Positions 37,184 through 46,994 are shown, counted from the first letter of the stretch. The stretch is 64,000 nucleotides of DNA from Pseudomonas sp. B21-048 (GCF_024748615.1 NZ_CP087168.1:1178001-1242000), one strand, 5' to 3'. Numbers and translations are program-made. Notes: generated from the letters alone by a model not told the origin.

Positions 37184-38872
37184 TTAACTCAACAAATCCT
37201 GCAACGTCGCCAGGCTGTCAGCTTCCTCTACCGACTTGTCCTGCCGCCAACGCAACATCCTGGGGAACCTTACCGCAATCCCGCTCTTGTGCCGCTTTGA
37301 CAAGGCAATGCCCTCGAACCCCAGCTCAAACACCAGGGTCGGCTTCACACTACTCACCGGTCCGGATTTTTCCACCGTGGTTTTGCGTACGATGCTGTCG
37401 ACCTGCCGTATCTCTTCGTCAGTCAACCCGGAGTAGGCTTTGGCGAAAGGCACCAGCGTTCGTTCGCGGGCAGAGGGTGGGCCATCCCACACAGCGAAGG
37501 TGTAATCGGTGTAGAGGCTGGCCCGGCGGCCATGACCCTGCTGGGCATAGATCAGCACCGCATCGACGCTGAACGGGTCGACTTTCCATTTCCACCAGAC
37601 CCCCATGTCCTTGGTCCGCCCGACGCCATATAGCGCATCGCGGGCCTTGAGCATCATGCCTTCGACGCCCAGTCTGCGCGAGGCTTCTCGTTGGCGGGCA
37701 AGGTCGAACCAGTCTTCGCCGGTCAGCACGGGCGAGCTCAGTAACACCGGGTTGGTGCAGGTGGCAATGAGTTGCTCCACCTGGGTTCGGCGTATGGCTT
37801 GAGGCTGGTTGCGCCAATCCTCGCCCTGCCATTCCAGCAGGTCATAGGCCAGGATGACGACAGGCACTTCATCGAGGATCTTCTTGTTCAGTGTTCTGCG
37901 GCCGATCCGTTGTTGCAACAGGGCGAAGGGTTGCACGGCGGGTGAGGACGGCGAGTGCGGATTGAAGGCGTCCGCGGTGCCCGGTTGTGCGGCTTTCCAG
38001 GCGACGATTTCACCGTCGATCACCGTGCCATCGGGTAAATCGTGGGCCAGGCTGTCGAGTTCGGGAAAGCGTTCGCTCACCAGCTCTTCACCTCGCGACC
38101 AGACCCACAAGCGCCCATCACGTTTGACCACTTGGGCGCGGATGCCATCCCACTTCCATTCCACTTGCCACTGACTGGCCGGGCCGAGCAGGGCTTCGAA
38201 CTGCTCGACCGGGTGCGACAACGCGTGAGCGAGGAAAAACGGGTAGGGCTGGCCGCCTCGTTGGGCATGCTCATGGGGTGATTCGGGGGCGATCAGCTTC
38301 AGGTAACTGGCGGCGCTCGGGCGGTTAGACAAATCGGTGTAACCCACCAGCCGCTGGGCCACGCGTTTGCTGTCCAGGCCGGCCATGGCCGCCAGCGCGC
38401 GGGTGACCAGCAATTTGGAGACGCCGACACGGAAACTGCCAGTGATCAATTTGATGCACAGCATCAGGCTCTGGCGATCCAGTTGCACCCACAGGGCGGG
38501 CAAGCATTCGGCGAGGGTTCGCGGGGGCGCATTACGCAGCGGCAGCAGTTTGTTTTCAATCCACACCGCCAGCCCGTCGGTAGAGGTGTGGAGCGTTTCG
38601 GGCAGCACCAGCGAGATGGTTTCCGCCAGATCACCGACGGCCTGGTAACTTTCTTCGAACAACCAGGGCGAGAGCCCGGAAAACGCGGTTGCCATTTCCC
38701 GCAGCATTCGTACCGGCACCCATTGCCGAGGTCGTCCGCCGGACAGAAAGTACACCGCCCAGGCGGCATCTTCGGGCGCGGCCTGGGCGAAATAGTTCTG
38801 CATCGCCGTCAGTTTGGCGTTGCTTGAGGTGGTGGCATCGAGTTCGGCATACAAGTCGGCGAAAGCTTTCAT
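37184..38872 (-). CDS. ATP-dependent DNA ligase (Lhr/exonuclease-associated type)
   Basis: 562 residues: N-terminal helical DNA-binding domain, then the adenylation domain with nucleophile K240 in EWKWDGIRAQ (K-x-D-G), TVIDGEIVAWK (motif III/IIIa), GVEGMMLKA (motif IV) and WWKWKVDPFSVD (motif V), and a C-terminal OB fold. It belongs to the ligase type encoded with a metallo-beta-lactamase exonuclease, an Lhr-like helicase and a phosphoesterase. Only the exonuclease is present here; the two genes overlap by 4 nt. Confidence 0.9.
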   Translation of the reverse strand: MKAFADLYAELDATTSSNAKLTAMQNYFAQAAPEDAAWAVYFLSGGRPRQWVPVRMLREMATAFSGLSPWLFEESYQAVGDLAETISLVLPETLHTSTDGLAVWIENKLLPLRNAPPRTLAECLPALWVQLDRQSLMLCIKLITGSFRVGVSKLLVTRALAAMAGLDSKRVAQRLVGYTDLSNRPSAASYLKLIAPESPHEHAQRGGQPYPFFLAHALSHPVEQFEALLGPASQWQVEWKWDGIRAQVVKRDGRLWVWSRGEELVSERFPELDSLAHDLPDGTVIDGEIVAWKAAQPGTADAFNPHSPSSPAVQPFALLQQRIGRRTLNKKILDEVPVVILAYDLLEWQGEDWRNQPQAIRRTQVEQLIATCTNPVLLSSPVLTGEDWFDLARQREASRRLGVEGMMLKARDALYGVGRTKDMGVWWKWKVDPFSVDAVLIYAQQGHGRRASLYTDYTFAVWDGPPSARERTLVPFAKAYSGLTDEEIRQVDSIVRKTTVEKSGPVSSVKPTLVFELGFEGIALSKRHKSGIAVRFPRMLRWRQDKSVEEADSLATLQDLLS

Positions 38873-39900
38873 GCCAGCACCTCGGCGCTCTCGGATTCGA
38901 GGGCTGCGGTGTCTTCATCATCGCCGTATTCGGTGCTGAAACTCATGGCATTGAGGCCTAGTTCGCGCAGATGGCGTACCAGTACTCCAATCGAACCATG
39001 GGTGACGATCACGCGTTCGGCTCCGGTTTGTTCGATGGCCCACAGCAGGCCGGGCCAGTCAGCATGATCTGACAGCACGAAACCGCGGTCCACGCCACGC
39101 CGCCGCCGTGTCCCGCGCAAGCGCATCCAGCCGCTGGCGAAGCCATCGCTGTAGTCACCGAAACGCCGTACCCAGGGGCTGGCGCCCGCCGAAGGTGGCG
39201 CGATGACCAAGGCCTTGCGCATCATCGGGTCGTGCTTTTTTACTTCGCCGGTATAGATCGTGGGCGGTAAATAAATACCGCTTTCGCGATAAATCCGATT
39301 GATGGGTTCCACCGCGCCATGGACCAGAATGGGACCAAGGCTGGCATCGATGCCGTGGAGAATCCGCTGAGCCTTGCCGAAGGCATAGCAGAACAGCACG
39401 CTGGTCTTGTCGGCTGTAGCGTTGGTCTGCCACCACTGATTGATTTCGGCAAAGATCTGCCTCTGCGGTTGCCAGCGGTAAATTGGCAGACCGAACGTCG
39501 ATTCCGTGATGAATGTATGGCAACGCACCGGTTCGAACGGCGCACAGGTGTAGTCGGGCTCGGTCTTGTAATCCCCCGAGGCGACCCAGACTTCTCCGCC
39601 GTATTCCAGCCGCACCTGAGCCGAGCCGAGCACATGGCCCGCGGGATGAAAGCTCAGTTTTACGCCGCGGTGCAGCAATGGCTCGCCATAGGATAGCGTT
39701 TGCAGGTTGATGTCTTGGCCCAGACGCGCGCGCAGAATGCCTGCACCCGGTGCCGCCGCCAGATAATGTTGATTGCCACGGCGAGCATGGTCGCTGTGGG
39801 CATGGGTAATGACCGAACGGTCGACCGGGCGCCACGGGTCGATGTAAAAATCGCCGGGTGGGCAGTACAAACCTTCAGGACGAGCGATAACAAGGTCCAT
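38869..39900 (-). CDS. Ligase-associated DNA exonuclease (metallo-beta-lactamase fold)
   Basis: 343 residues with the HAHSDHAR zinc motif near residue 38, FHPAGHVLGSAQ, VASGDYK and the terminal VLSDHADW, matching the SNM1/CPSF-like exonucleases paired with ATP-dependent ligases in bacterial repair clusters. The start MDLVIARPEGLY at 39900 is favoured by family N-termini; an ATG four codons earlier (39912) is possible. It overlaps the ligase start by ATGA. Confidence 0.86.
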   Translation of the reverse strand: MDLVIARPEGLYCPPGDFYIDPWRPVDRSVITHAHSDHARRGNQHYLAAAPGAGILRARLGQDINLQTLSYGEPLLHRGVKLSFHPAGHVLGSAQVRLEYGGEVWVASGDYKTEPDYTCAPFEPVRCHTFITESTFGLPIYRWQPQRQIFAEINQWWQTNATADKTSVLFCYAFGKAQRILHGIDASLGPILVHGAVEPINRIYRESGIYLPPTIYTGEVKKHDPMMRKALVIAPPSAGASPWVRRFGDYSDGFASGWMRLRGTRRRRGVDRGFVLSDHADWPGLLWAIEQTGAERVIVTHGSIGVLVRHLRELGLNAMSFSTEYGDDEDTAALESESAEVLA

Positions 39901-39982
39901 ATTGTTACCCAAATGGAGAGGCCTGTTAGCTAGGAGGTTTGCGCGAGACGAGAAGTTCTATTTATTTTCATTGGTGGTAAAA

Positions 39983-40065
39983 ATCAAAAGATCGCAGCCT
40001 GCGGCAGCTCTTACAGGGGAATCGAGTTCATCTGTAGGAGCTGCCGCAGGCTGCGATCTATTGAT
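39983..40065. repeat. Inverted repeat ATCAAAAGATCGCAGCCTGC
   Basis: 33-bp arms (39983-40015 and 40033-40065) with two mismatches and a 17-nt spacer. It is the same repeat family as at 9333-9416. It ends 1 base before the quiP stop and could act as its transcript end. Confidence 0.8.
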
Positions 40066-40066
40066 C

Positions 40067-42517
40067 TTATTTACCTGGCGTCAGCGTCAACCGCGTCTTG
40101 CCATACACCTTGTCAAAGTTCTGCGGCTGCATCGGCAGGCTCATGTATTGCCCCTTGAGCCATGGATCGACGCTGTCGAGATAGTGCGGGCTGGCCGGGT
40201 TGCCGGATTGACCGGTACCGTTCTGGCCCATCAGCGGTTCGGCTTGGCCGAAATCGACGATAAAGCGCATGGCCGGCGCCAGCGTGGTGTTGAAGTCCTG
40301 ACCCCAGGTGAACGCAGCGGTGTTGAGTGTGGTGTGGTCGCCACCGGCCGCCAGTGGACCGCGTACGGTCTGGCCACTGGCGTTCTTCCACTCGTAGCGA
40401 TGCAGTTTGCCCCACTGCCAGGCTTTGTGATCACCGCCCAACTGGCTGTCACCCGCGCTGATCGCGGCCGCCAGGCTACGGGCGAGGATCGCCGGTTTGT
40501 CTTCTTTCTGCGGGGTGCGCAGATCGTCCCAGAACGGACTGTCCTCACGCCCCAGCAGATGATCGGCCTGAGCCGCGTAAGACAACTTGCCGTTGGCGAT
40601 AAAGGCTTTCCACGCCGGAGTGCTTTCCGGGCCCAGATCATCGAGGAAAATCTGCTTAGTGCTTTCCTGCAGGAACAGCTCGTAGATCGCCGCGTCGGCG
40701 GAGGTCGTGCTGAGTTTGCCGTCGAAAGCCATCAAGCGCGTATAAGCCTCACGAGCCTTGCCGCGATCGGCAACTGGCAGCGCTTCGATGGCCTGTTTGA
40801 GTGGCTGAGCCATGCCCGGCGCTTCAAACACCTTCTTCAGCTTGGCGGCGAAGGTGGTGGTCTGGTCGTATTGCATGGCGATCAGGCTACGTGTGTCGTG
40901 CTTGCCCACGCCCGCCAGTTCGGCCATGCGCTCGCCGCGCTCCGGCGCTGACCAGGAATTGGACAGCTGCATGCCGTAGCCATGGGGAATGACCCGCTGG
41001 TTGGCGGTGCCGAGCCAGCCTTGAGCCGGGTCCTGGTCATACGGATGGAGCATCGGGTCGGCGTAACCGTCCCAGTCGTAGCGACCTTCCCAGCCCGGCG
41101 ACGGCAGCAAGCCTTCGCCTTCGCGACGGTTCGGGTAGCGACCGGTAACTTGCCAGCCGATATTGTTGGCATCGGCAAACACCAGATTCAGGGCGATGGC
41201 ACGTATTTCGCGGCTGGCGTCCGAGGCGTTCTCGACGCTTTGCGCTCGGGACAGGTCGAAAAAGGCGTCCAGGGTTTTGTCGTCGGTGAAGTTCGGCGTC
41301 TGCAAGGCCAGGCCGAAACCATTCGCCAGCGCGGTGCCTTGGGCGCTGTTGAGCAACGGCCCGTGGCGGGTTTCGTACACGGCTTCGCGAATCGGCTTCT
41401 GGCCTTTGACGAAGTAGGTTTCGTTACGCACGATCGCCGGCTGCCATTTGCCGCTGACTTCGTAGGAAAGGCCATTGCCCTGACGTTTGATTTTTTCCAG
41501 GAACAGGTCCTGGTTGTCGCCCATGACCGTGGTCATGCTCCACGCCACTTTGCCGTTGAAACCACCGAGTACCATGGGTAACCCGGCAATGGTCACGCCG
41601 GAGGCCTGGTATTTCGGCGCGCGAATCTGCACGTAACTGAATAGCGACGGCACGCCCAGCGGCCCGTGGCTGTCGCTGGCCAGCAAGCTTTTGCCGCTGC
41701 GGCTGCGTTGCGGGCCGATCGCCCAGTTGTTCGAAGAGGTGGCGCCCAGCAGGTTCAGATCCGATAGGTGAGCGGTGGCCTTGTTGATTTCGCTCAGCCC
41801 CGGGATTTGCCCGTTGAGTTTGATGCCCTGAAGTTTTTCGGCTTCAGCGACCGGCAGTTTTTCGTCCGGTGCGGACGGCGCAAGCCATGCCAGTTTGTCG
41901 GTACTGACCGTTTGGGCCAGCATCAGCGAGGAAATTTCTTCCGGCAGGTTCGCCGATTGACTGAAATTCAGCAGGCAGAAAATCAGCGCCGAATCTTCCG
42001 GTTTCCAGTATTCAGGCTTGTAGCCAGTGGCTGCGAGGTCCGCAGGCAATTTGTCGCGGTAGCGGAACAGGTAGGCGTTGACCCCGCGGGCATAGACTTC
42101 GAAGAAACGCTTGAGGCGCGGCGAAGAGGCCTTGTACAGCTCACCCGCGCTTTTCTTCAGATTAACTGCACGCATGTAGCGGTCGGCGTCGAGCAGGTCC
42201 GAACCGGACATCTCGGCCAGACGGCCCTGCGCGAGTAAACGCAGAGTGACCATCTGGTTGATGCGGTCGCTGGCGTGCACGTAGCCGAGAGTGAACAGCG
42301 CATCATGGAAGCTGTTGCTCTCGATCAGCGGCATGCCCAAGGCGTTGCGTCGAATCGAAACGTTCTGTGCCAGACCTTTGAGCGGTTGCACGCCGGAGGT
42401 CGGAGGGAGGGTGTCTTGAGTGTTCCAGGTCTGACAACCGGTCAGGCTTAAAACACCGGCCACTGCTGCGGCAACGCCGAACCGGGGAAGAAAATGTGAA
42501 AGGGCTGGCGAGGCCAT
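40067..42517 (-). CDS. quiP: Acyl-homoserine-lactone acylase QuiP (penicillin acylase family)
   Basis: 816 residues. Lipobox-like VLSLTGC at the N-terminus, an alpha-subunit region, and autocleavage before the nucleophile Ser in [12 protein letters not shown] near residue 255, the Ntn-hydrolase processing site. The beta subunit carries [14 protein letters not shown] and the conserved Asn region near [12 protein letters not shown]. QuiP of P. aeruginosa degrades long-chain AHL signals. The call is based on close resemblance to that sequence from memory. It is exported; whether it is lipidated is unclear. Confidence 0.83.
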   Translation of the reverse strand: MASPALSHFLPRFGVAAAVAGVLSLTGCQTWNTQDTLPPTSGVQPLKGLAQNVSIRRNALGMPLIESNSFHDALFTLGYVHASDRINQMVTLRLLAQGRLAEMSGSDLLDADRYMRAVNLKKSAGELYKASSPRLKRFFEVYARGVNAYLFRYRDKLPADLAATGYKPEYWKPEDSALIFCLLNFSQSANLPEEISSLMLAQTVSTDKLAWLAPSAPDEKLPVAEAEKLQGIKLNGQIPGLSEINKATAHLSDLNLLGATSSNNWAIGPQRSRSGKSLLASDSHGPLGVPSLFSYVQIRAPKYQASGVTIAGLPMVLGGFNGKVAWSMTTVMGDNQDLFLEKIKRQGNGLSYEVSGKWQPAIVRNETYFVKGQKPIREAVYETRHGPLLNSAQGTALANGFGLALQTPNFTDDKTLDAFFDLSRAQSVENASDASREIRAIALNLVFADANNIGWQVTGRYPNRREGEGLLPSPGWEGRYDWDGYADPMLHPYDQDPAQGWLGTANQRVIPHGYGMQLSNSWSAPERGERMAELAGVGKHDTRSLIAMQYDQTTTFAAKLKKVFEAPGMAQPLKQAIEALPVADRGKAREAYTRLMAFDGKLSTTSADAAIYELFLQESTKQIFLDDLGPESTPAWKAFIANGKLSYAAQADHLLGREDSPFWDDLRTPQKEDKPAILARSLAAAISAGDSQLGGDHKAWQWGKLHRYEWKNASGQTVRGPLAAGGDHTTLNTAAFTWGQDFNTTLAPAMRFIVDFGQAEPLMGQNGTGQSGNPASPHYLDSVDPWLKGQYMSLPMQPQNFDKVYGKTRLTLTPGK

Positions 42518-42614
42518 GGCAAAGCTCCTGCGGGGGGTGGTGGCGCAATAAAGGCGCTACGTTAGTGAGCAGGAGGTGGCCGCGCAAGCGGCGGCGGGGT
42601 TATTTCTTTATTGA

Positions 42615-42723
42615 TCGTTCCCACGCTCTGTGTGGGAGTGCAGCCCGTGACGCTCTGCGTCACATCCAGAGCCGAACGCGGAGCGTCCGTTGAAGCATTC
42701 CCACGCGGAGCATGGGAACGATC
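42615..42723. repeat. REP/BIME array upstream of quiP
   Basis: ATCGTTCCCACGCTCTGTGTGGGA...GTGACGCTCTGCGTCAC...TTCCCACGCGGAGCATGGGAACGAT, the same units as downstream of fpr (9220-9270). The whole gap 42518-42897 holds no other gene. Confidence 0.78.
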
Positions 42724-42897
42724 AGAGTGCAGGGCCTCAGGGTTTAGGCGGATTAATGAAGTGCTCAAGAGATATCGTCAGGTACGGACAGCGACCGCGA
42801 GCATCAGGTCGTCCTGTTTGCGTTTGATGGCTTGCCAGTAGGAAGAGGTGATGCTGAAGTGTGGGAAATTCAATGCCCCGGCAGGAGAAAAGTCGGC

Positions 42898-43446
42898 ATG
42901 CAGCTCAAGACAAACGCGGCGCTGATCATCATCGATCAACAAAAAGGCATCCTGCATCCCAAGTTGGGCCGTCGAAACAACCCTCAGGCCGAAGAGCGCA
43001 TCCTGGAATTGCTGGGGCATTGGCGCCGAACCGGGCGGCTGGTGGTTCATGTGCAGCATCTGTCCCGTTCAGCGGATTCAGTGTTTTGGCCACAGCAATC
43101 GGGGGTGGAGTTTCAGGAGCGTTTTCAACCATCGATGGGTGAGTGGCTGATTCAGAAACAGGTGCCGGATGCCTTTTGCTCGACGGGGCTGGAGGCGCGT
43201 TTGCGCGAGGCGGGGATCGATCAGTTGATCATCGTTGGCGTGGCGACCCACAACTCAGTGGAGTCCACGGCGCGAACGGCCGGGAATCTGGGTTTTGAAG
43301 CGTGGGTTGCGCAGGATGCGTGTTTCACCTTTGACAAGGCGGATTTCTTCGGTAACGCCCATCCAGCCGAGGAAGTACATGCGATGTCGCTGGGTAATTT
43401 GCATGGCGAATATGCGACGGTTGTGAACACTGCGCAGATTTTGTAG
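42898..43446 (+). CDS. Isochorismatase-family hydrolase with Ser in the Cys position
   Basis: 182 residues of the isochorismatase fold. Catalytic Asp is D13 (ALIIIDQQ) and the Lys position K87. The usual catalytic Cys of GxxTxxCV reads GVATHNSVEST here, so Ser120 replaces it. Family members hydrolyse amides or vinyl ethers such as nicotinamide or N-carbamoyl compounds. The substitution marks a distinct subgroup whose substrate is not known to me. The ATG at 42898 has GGAG upstream. Confidence 0.8.
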   Translation: MQLKTNAALIIIDQQKGILHPKLGRRNNPQAEERILELLGHWRRTGRLVVHVQHLSRSADSVFWPQQSGVEFQERFQPSMGEWLIQKQVPDAFCSTGLEARLREAGIDQLIIVGVATHNSVESTARTAGNLGFEAWVAQDACFTFDKADFFGNAHPAEEVHAMSLGNLHGEYATVVNTAQIL

Positions 43447-43562
43447 GAGCGAGCGATGCGGCGATCCGACTTGCCCGCGAAAAGGGGCACCGCGGTCATT
43501 CAGACAAACCGCGTCATCGTTCTTCGCGGGCAAGTCGGATCGCCGCACCGCTCGCTCCTACA
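43442..43562. repeat. REP-type inverted pair overlapping the isochorismatase-family stop
   Basis: TGTAGGAGCGAGCG...CCGACTTGCCCGCGAA and TTCGCGGGCAAGTCGG...CGCTCGCTCCTACA face each other across a 43-nt centre. It is related to 24952-25047. The left arm includes the TAG stop of the gene. Confidence 0.8.
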
Positions 43563-43580
43563 GAGCGGTGCGTCAGCGTG

Positions 43581-43793
43581 TTATGCGCCGTGGCACTTCT
43601 TGAATTTCTTGCCGTTGCCGCAAGGGCAAGGGTCGTTGCGGCCGACATCTTTCAGGGCGTTGCGCACCGGTTCCTGGTGGGCGTGGCCGCAGTTCGGGCC
43701 GTGGACATGGCCATGGTCGTGATGGTCATGATGGTCATGATCGTGGTTGCAGTCAGGGCCATGGACATGAGGTTGCTGGGTCATCGGGGTCAC
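43581..43793 (-). CDS. His-rich SEC-C metal-binding protein
   Basis: 70 residues: a His/Asp-rich N-terminal half with two HGP.C..H repeats ([27 protein letters not shown]) and a C-terminal SEC-C zinc motif [18 protein letters not shown]. It probably binds Zn2+ or Ni2+ tightly. The start overlaps the stop of the following upstream gene (ATGA at 43790-43793), so it is co-translated with the LEA-type lipoprotein. Confidence 0.8.
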   Translation of the reverse strand: MTPMTQQPHVHGPDCNHDHDHHDHHDHGHVHGPNCGHAHQEPVRNALKDVGRNDPCPCGNGKKFKKCHGA

Positions 43794-44281
43794 TCCGGAA
43801 TTAAATCGGCGGCGATTATCACGCCATTGCGCGCTAGGTGCACGTAGTGCGCGATGAATATACCGGTTTCCAGTTCACCTTCCAGACGATAGGGAATGGG
43901 TTGGTCGGGTTTTTTCAGCAGTTTCACCAAGTCTCGAACCCTGGGCCACAGGTTGGTGCGGACCGGTACCTTGAAATAGGCACTGCGTTTGGGGCCGATC
44001 GTGAACCAGTGTTCGTGCTCGCCTTCAGTCAGCAACATGTCCCCCAAGTGAATGCGATATTCCAGGGCACGCACCGTCAGGTCTTGGTCGTTGGGATTGT
44101 CGACGCGAAAATGCAGCAGGAATTTCTGCTCCAGCAGCTTGGCCCGGACCACCTCGACCTTGACCAGATGCACCTGCGGATCCGGCAGATTGTCGCCAAA
44201 GTCGAACCACGACGTACAACCGCCGAGTCCTGAAAACAGGAGCAAGGTGAACATATAGAGCGCAAGTCGCCGGGTGGTCAT
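43790..44281 (-). CDS. LEA type 2 (WHy-domain) lipoprotein
   Basis: 163 residues: signal with lipobox SGLGGC (Cys22) and one LEA14/WHy beta-sandwich domain with the [15 protein letters not shown] segment (Asn-Pro core of the family). Such domains are linked to desiccation or stress tolerance and to envelope attachment. It is co-transcribed with the His-rich SEC-C gene. Confidence 0.82.
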   Translation of the reverse strand: MTTRRLALYMFTLLLFSGLGGCTSWFDFGDNLPDPQVHLVKVEVVRAKLLEQKFLLHFRVDNPNDQDLTVRALEYRIHLGDMLLTEGEHEHWFTIGPKRSAYFKVPVRTNLWPRVRDLVKLLKKPDQPIPYRLEGELETGIFIAHYVHLARNGVIIAADLIPE

Positions 44282-44314
44282 GGTCGTGTTTCTCCCTTGG
44301 CCCCCAGTCTAGCC

Positions 44315-44791
44315 TCAAGCGCCGAAATAACTCGCGCAACACTTCTTGAACTTCTGCCCGCTGGCGCAAGGGCACGCATCGTTGCGCCCGGCCTTGAGCG
44401 GCACGGTGGGATCGATGAAATACCAGTGGCCGGCGTTCTGCACGAATGACGAACGTTCGCGGTGGCTGTGTTCGCCGCTGCTATCGTGCCAGCGAGCGGT
44501 GAAGGTGACGAAAGCGTGCTCCGGCTGACCGCCGAAAACCTCGGCGCTTTCCACTTCCAGGCCGAGCCAGGTGCTTTGGGCGCTCCAGTCGCTGATCGAC
44601 TGGCGATCCAGGCCGGGCTGTTGCGCAGGCAGAGTGGTCGCCACCAGATAGTCGATCAGCCCCAGTACATAGGCGCTGTAGCGCGAACGCATCAAGACTT
44701 CGGCGCTTGGGGCGGGGTGGCCAGCGTGGTAATGGCCGCAGCAGGCATCGAGCAGCGTGCCGCTACCGCAAGGGCAAATGGATGTACTCAT
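44315..44791 (-). CDS. YchJ family protein (UPF0225, two SEC-C motifs)
   Basis: 158 residues with zinc-type SEC-C motifs at both ends, [15 protein letters not shown] and [16 protein letters not shown], and a central NTF2-like domain ([11 protein letters not shown]...FVTFTARW). The family is E. coli YchJ-like, of unknown function. The start at 44791 is at MSTSICPCG; the longer frame upstream overlaps the neighbour gene and is not supported. Confidence 0.88.
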   Translation of the reverse strand: MSTSICPCGSGTLLDACCGHYHAGHPAPSAEVLMRSRYSAYVLGLIDYLVATTLPAQQPGLDRQSISDWSAQSTWLGLEVESAEVFGGQPEHAFVTFTARWHDSSGEHSHRERSSFVQNAGHWYFIDPTVPLKAGRNDACPCASGQKFKKCCASYFGA

Positions 44792-44795
44792 TGCG

Positions 44796-45296
44796 TTACC
44801 ACCAATATTTCCCGAAGTTTTCCGGATTGGCCCAGAAGCGTGAGTTGAGCCAGTCGGGCACCTGCTTGTAGTCAAGCAGATCGTAGGTAAACAGGGTCAG
44901 TACTTGATCGTCGCGCTGGAAGCGTTCGCTGGCTTGCAGGGCCAGGGAGAAAAAGTCTGTCTCTTGCCAACCGCACGCCGGCAAGTCGGCCAGCACCGCA
45001 ATGCGACTGGTATTGAGATTGCGTATGCCACCGAGCAGATTGAGGCCGTTGCGCTTGGGCAAGTGTTCGAGGCAATCGACCACCAGCGCCAGATCAAACC
45101 GTTGCGCCGCCAGTTCGGCCGGCAATGGCCCGGGCGCCGCAAAGGCGACGTTGCTATCCGGGTGCGCGGTTTTGAACGCTTCGAGCGCGGGGAATTCGCT
45201 GGCGCCAATCAGCAACAGACGCGCCGGGGCGTAACGATCAAGCAAAGCGGCCAACGCCTGTTGGGGCGTGCGCGAAGAGATACCTGCAATCATCAA
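44796..45296 (-). CDS. DUF6231-type, methyltransferase-like protein
   Basis: 166 residues with a Rossmann-like pattern: [13 protein letters not shown] near residue 27, [14 protein letters not shown] near 68, [13 protein letters not shown] near 98, like class I SAM methyltransferases. The glycine-rich motif I is weak (IGASE). The C-terminus is rich in aromatics and ends FGKYWW. It lies 4 bp upstream of ychJ in the same direction and is likely co-transcribed. Confidence 0.7.
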   Translation of the reverse strand: MMIAGISSRTPQQALAALLDRYAPARLLLIGASEFPALEAFKTAHPDSNVAFAAPGPLPAELAAQRFDLALVVDCLEHLPKRNGLNLLGGIRNLNTSRIAVLADLPACGWQETDFFSLALQASERFQRDDQVLTLFTYDLLDYKQVPDWLNSRFWANPENFGKYWW

Positions 45297-45439
45297 AGAT
45301 CCTCAATCAGAACGCCAAGACTAGCCTGCCCCAACGTCCGGGCCTAGTGTCCTGTTTCGCGGGTTCAGCCCAAAAGGACCGATCTTCCGTGAACAGGGGG
45401 CAAAACAGCAATGGCCTATTGCTGGCGGAGATTAAAAGT

Positions 45440-45453
45440 CGGGTCTTTACTCC
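45440..45453 (+). promoter_or_regulatory. CGGGTCTTTACTCC element upstream of the first OmpA-family gene
   Basis: A 14-base motif 41 nt before the ATG, repeated exactly 40 nt before the second OmpA-family gene. Surroundings differ, so it is a shared control element, possibly part of a promoter. Confidence 0.5.
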
Positions 45454-45494
45454 CTAGAATCGGTTTTAAGCCGATCCCTCAGGAGAAGAACTAG

Positions 45495-46190
45495 ATGAGC
45501 ATAATTCGGACAGCATTACCCTTGGTTCTGCTAACCAGTGTGTTGACTGGTTGCGCAGGTTTACAGAAAACCGACTGGCCGACCTGTGCGGCGGTCGGTG
45601 GTATCGTCGGTGCAGGGCTCGGCGCGACCGAGAGTTCGGCATGGGCAGGGTATGGCGCGCTGCTGATCGGCGGCACGGCAGCGGCCTATTGCTGGGTGCA
45701 CGGCGATGGCGACGAAGACGGCGATGGCGTACTGGACAGCCGCGACAAGTGCCCGGGTACGCCTAAAGGCGTGCGGGTCGATGCCGACGGCTGCCCTCCA
45801 CCCGCGCCTGCGCCGGTGGTCGAGGAGACGGCGGTGGTCAAGGAAGAAGTCATTGTTATCCGCGATGTGCACTTCCAGTTCGACTCGGCCAAGCTCACCC
45901 CTGCCGATAAAGACGTACTCGACACCATAGCCACGCGCCTGAAACAGGAATCCTCCAGCGCCCAACTGACCGTCACCGGTCATACCGACAGCGTCGGCAG
46001 CGATGCCTACAACCAGAAACTGTCGGATAGACGTGCCCATTCGGTGGTGGAATACCTGATTTCCCAAGGCATACCACGCAGCAGTTTCGTGTCTGTGACC
46101 GGTGCCGGTGAAAGCCAGCCGGTGGCCGATAACAAAACCGCTGACGGCCGCGCGATGAACCGCCGCACGGAAATCAAAATCAACCGCTAA
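45495..46190 (+). CDS. OmpA-family lipoprotein, paralogue 1
   Basis: 231 residues: lipobox SVLTGC (Cys21), a glycine-rich zipper (GGIVGAGLGATES), an Asp-rich calcium-type repeat (DGDEDGDGVLDSRDKCPGTP, thrombospondin-3 style), a Pro-rich linker and a C-terminal OmpA peptidoglycan-binding domain (TGHTDSVGSDAYNQKLSDRR, then NRRTEI). It is anchored in the outer membrane and grips the cell wall. It is followed by a tandem paralogue. Confidence 0.9.
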   Translation: MSIIRTALPLVLLTSVLTGCAGLQKTDWPTCAAVGGIVGAGLGATESSAWAGYGALLIGGTAAAYCWVHGDGDEDGDGVLDSRDKCPGTPKGVRVDADGCPPPAPAPVVEETAVVKEEVIVIRDVHFQFDSAKLTPADKDVLDTIATRLKQESSSAQLTVTGHTDSVGSDAYNQKLSDRRAHSVVEYLISQGIPRSSFVSVTGAGESQPVADNKTADGRAMNRRTEIKINR

Positions 46191-46226
46191 GCCCCTTGTA
46201 TTCCGCGGCTTGTACAGTCGCGGATG

Positions 46227-46240
46227 CGGGTCTTTACTCC
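46227..46240 (+). promoter_or_regulatory. CGGGTCTTTACTCC element upstream of the second OmpA-family gene
   Basis: Exact copy of the motif at 45440-45453, at the same distance from the start codon (40 versus 41 nt), suggesting that both genes are controlled alike. Confidence 0.5.
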
Positions 46241-46280
46241 TGTGTGACCGGTATGGGCCGGTGACACAGGAGCATTCACA

Positions 46281-46994
46281 ATGAGCGTTCTCACAAGGAC
46301 CGTCTTGCCGGCTGTGCTGCTTGGCAGTCTTCTGACCGGTTGTGCGACTCACAGCGATGGCACCGCCCCTCTCAATCAACGTACGTGGCCGATCTGCAGT
46401 GTCATAGGTGGGCTGGTCGGTGGCGGTTTGGGTGCCATTGAAAGCAGTGGCTGGGCAGCGGGTGGCGCGGCGCTCGGGATCTTGACCGGTGGCCTGATCT
46501 GCTACGCCCAGGATGGCGATGAAGACGATGATGGCGTCTTCGATCGACGTGATCGCTGCCCCGATACACCTGCCAATACACCCGTTGAACATCACGGTTG
46601 CCCGCTGCCGCAATACCCGGCCAGCGTGAAACCTGTTGAGGCACCGGTCTCTGAAGTCATCACCTTGAACGGTAACGTGCTGTTCGCCTACAACCAATCT
46701 GACCTGATGCCCGAAGCTCGGAGTCAGCTGGATTCGCTGATGGCCAAATTGCAGAACGCCGACGTAGTGAGCGTCAAAGTCGTCGGTCATACCGACAGCC
46801 AGGGTTCGGACACCTATAACCAGAAACTCTCGGAACGGCGTGCCAGCAGCGTGGCGGCCTACCTGTTGAGCCAGGGGCTGGCGCCGAACAAACTCACCAG
46901 CGAAGGCCGGGGCGAAAGCCAACCGATAGCCGATAACGACACGGAAGAAGGGCGGGCGCAAAACCGTCGCGTGGAGTTGCATATCAATCGCTGA
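46281..46994 (+). CDS. OmpA-family lipoprotein, paralogue 2
   Basis: 237 residues with the same order as its neighbour: lipobox SLLTGC (Cys20), Gly zipper, DGDEDDDGVFDRRDRCPDTP calcium-type repeat, linker and OmpA domain (VGHTDSQGSDTYNQKLSERR, NRRVELHINR). Clearly a duplicate of the preceding gene that has diverged in the linker. ACAGGAGC lies before the ATG. Confidence 0.9.
   Translation: MSVLTRTVLPAVLLGSLLTGCATHSDGTAPLNQRTWPICSVIGGLVGGGLGAIESSGWAAGGAALGILTGGLICYAQDGDEDDDGVFDRRDRCPDTPANTPVEHHGCPLPQYPASVKPVEAPVSEVITLNGNVLFAYNQSDLMPEARSQLDSLMAKLQNADVVSVKVVGHTDSQGSDTYNQKLSERRASSVAAYLLSQGLAPNKLTSEGRGESQPIADNDTEEGRAQNRRVELHINR

Noticed and set aside
45561..46982. A 473-codon frame antisense to both OmpA-family genes
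   Set aside because: It crosses two real genes and the intergenic space between them; shadow of duplicated sequence.
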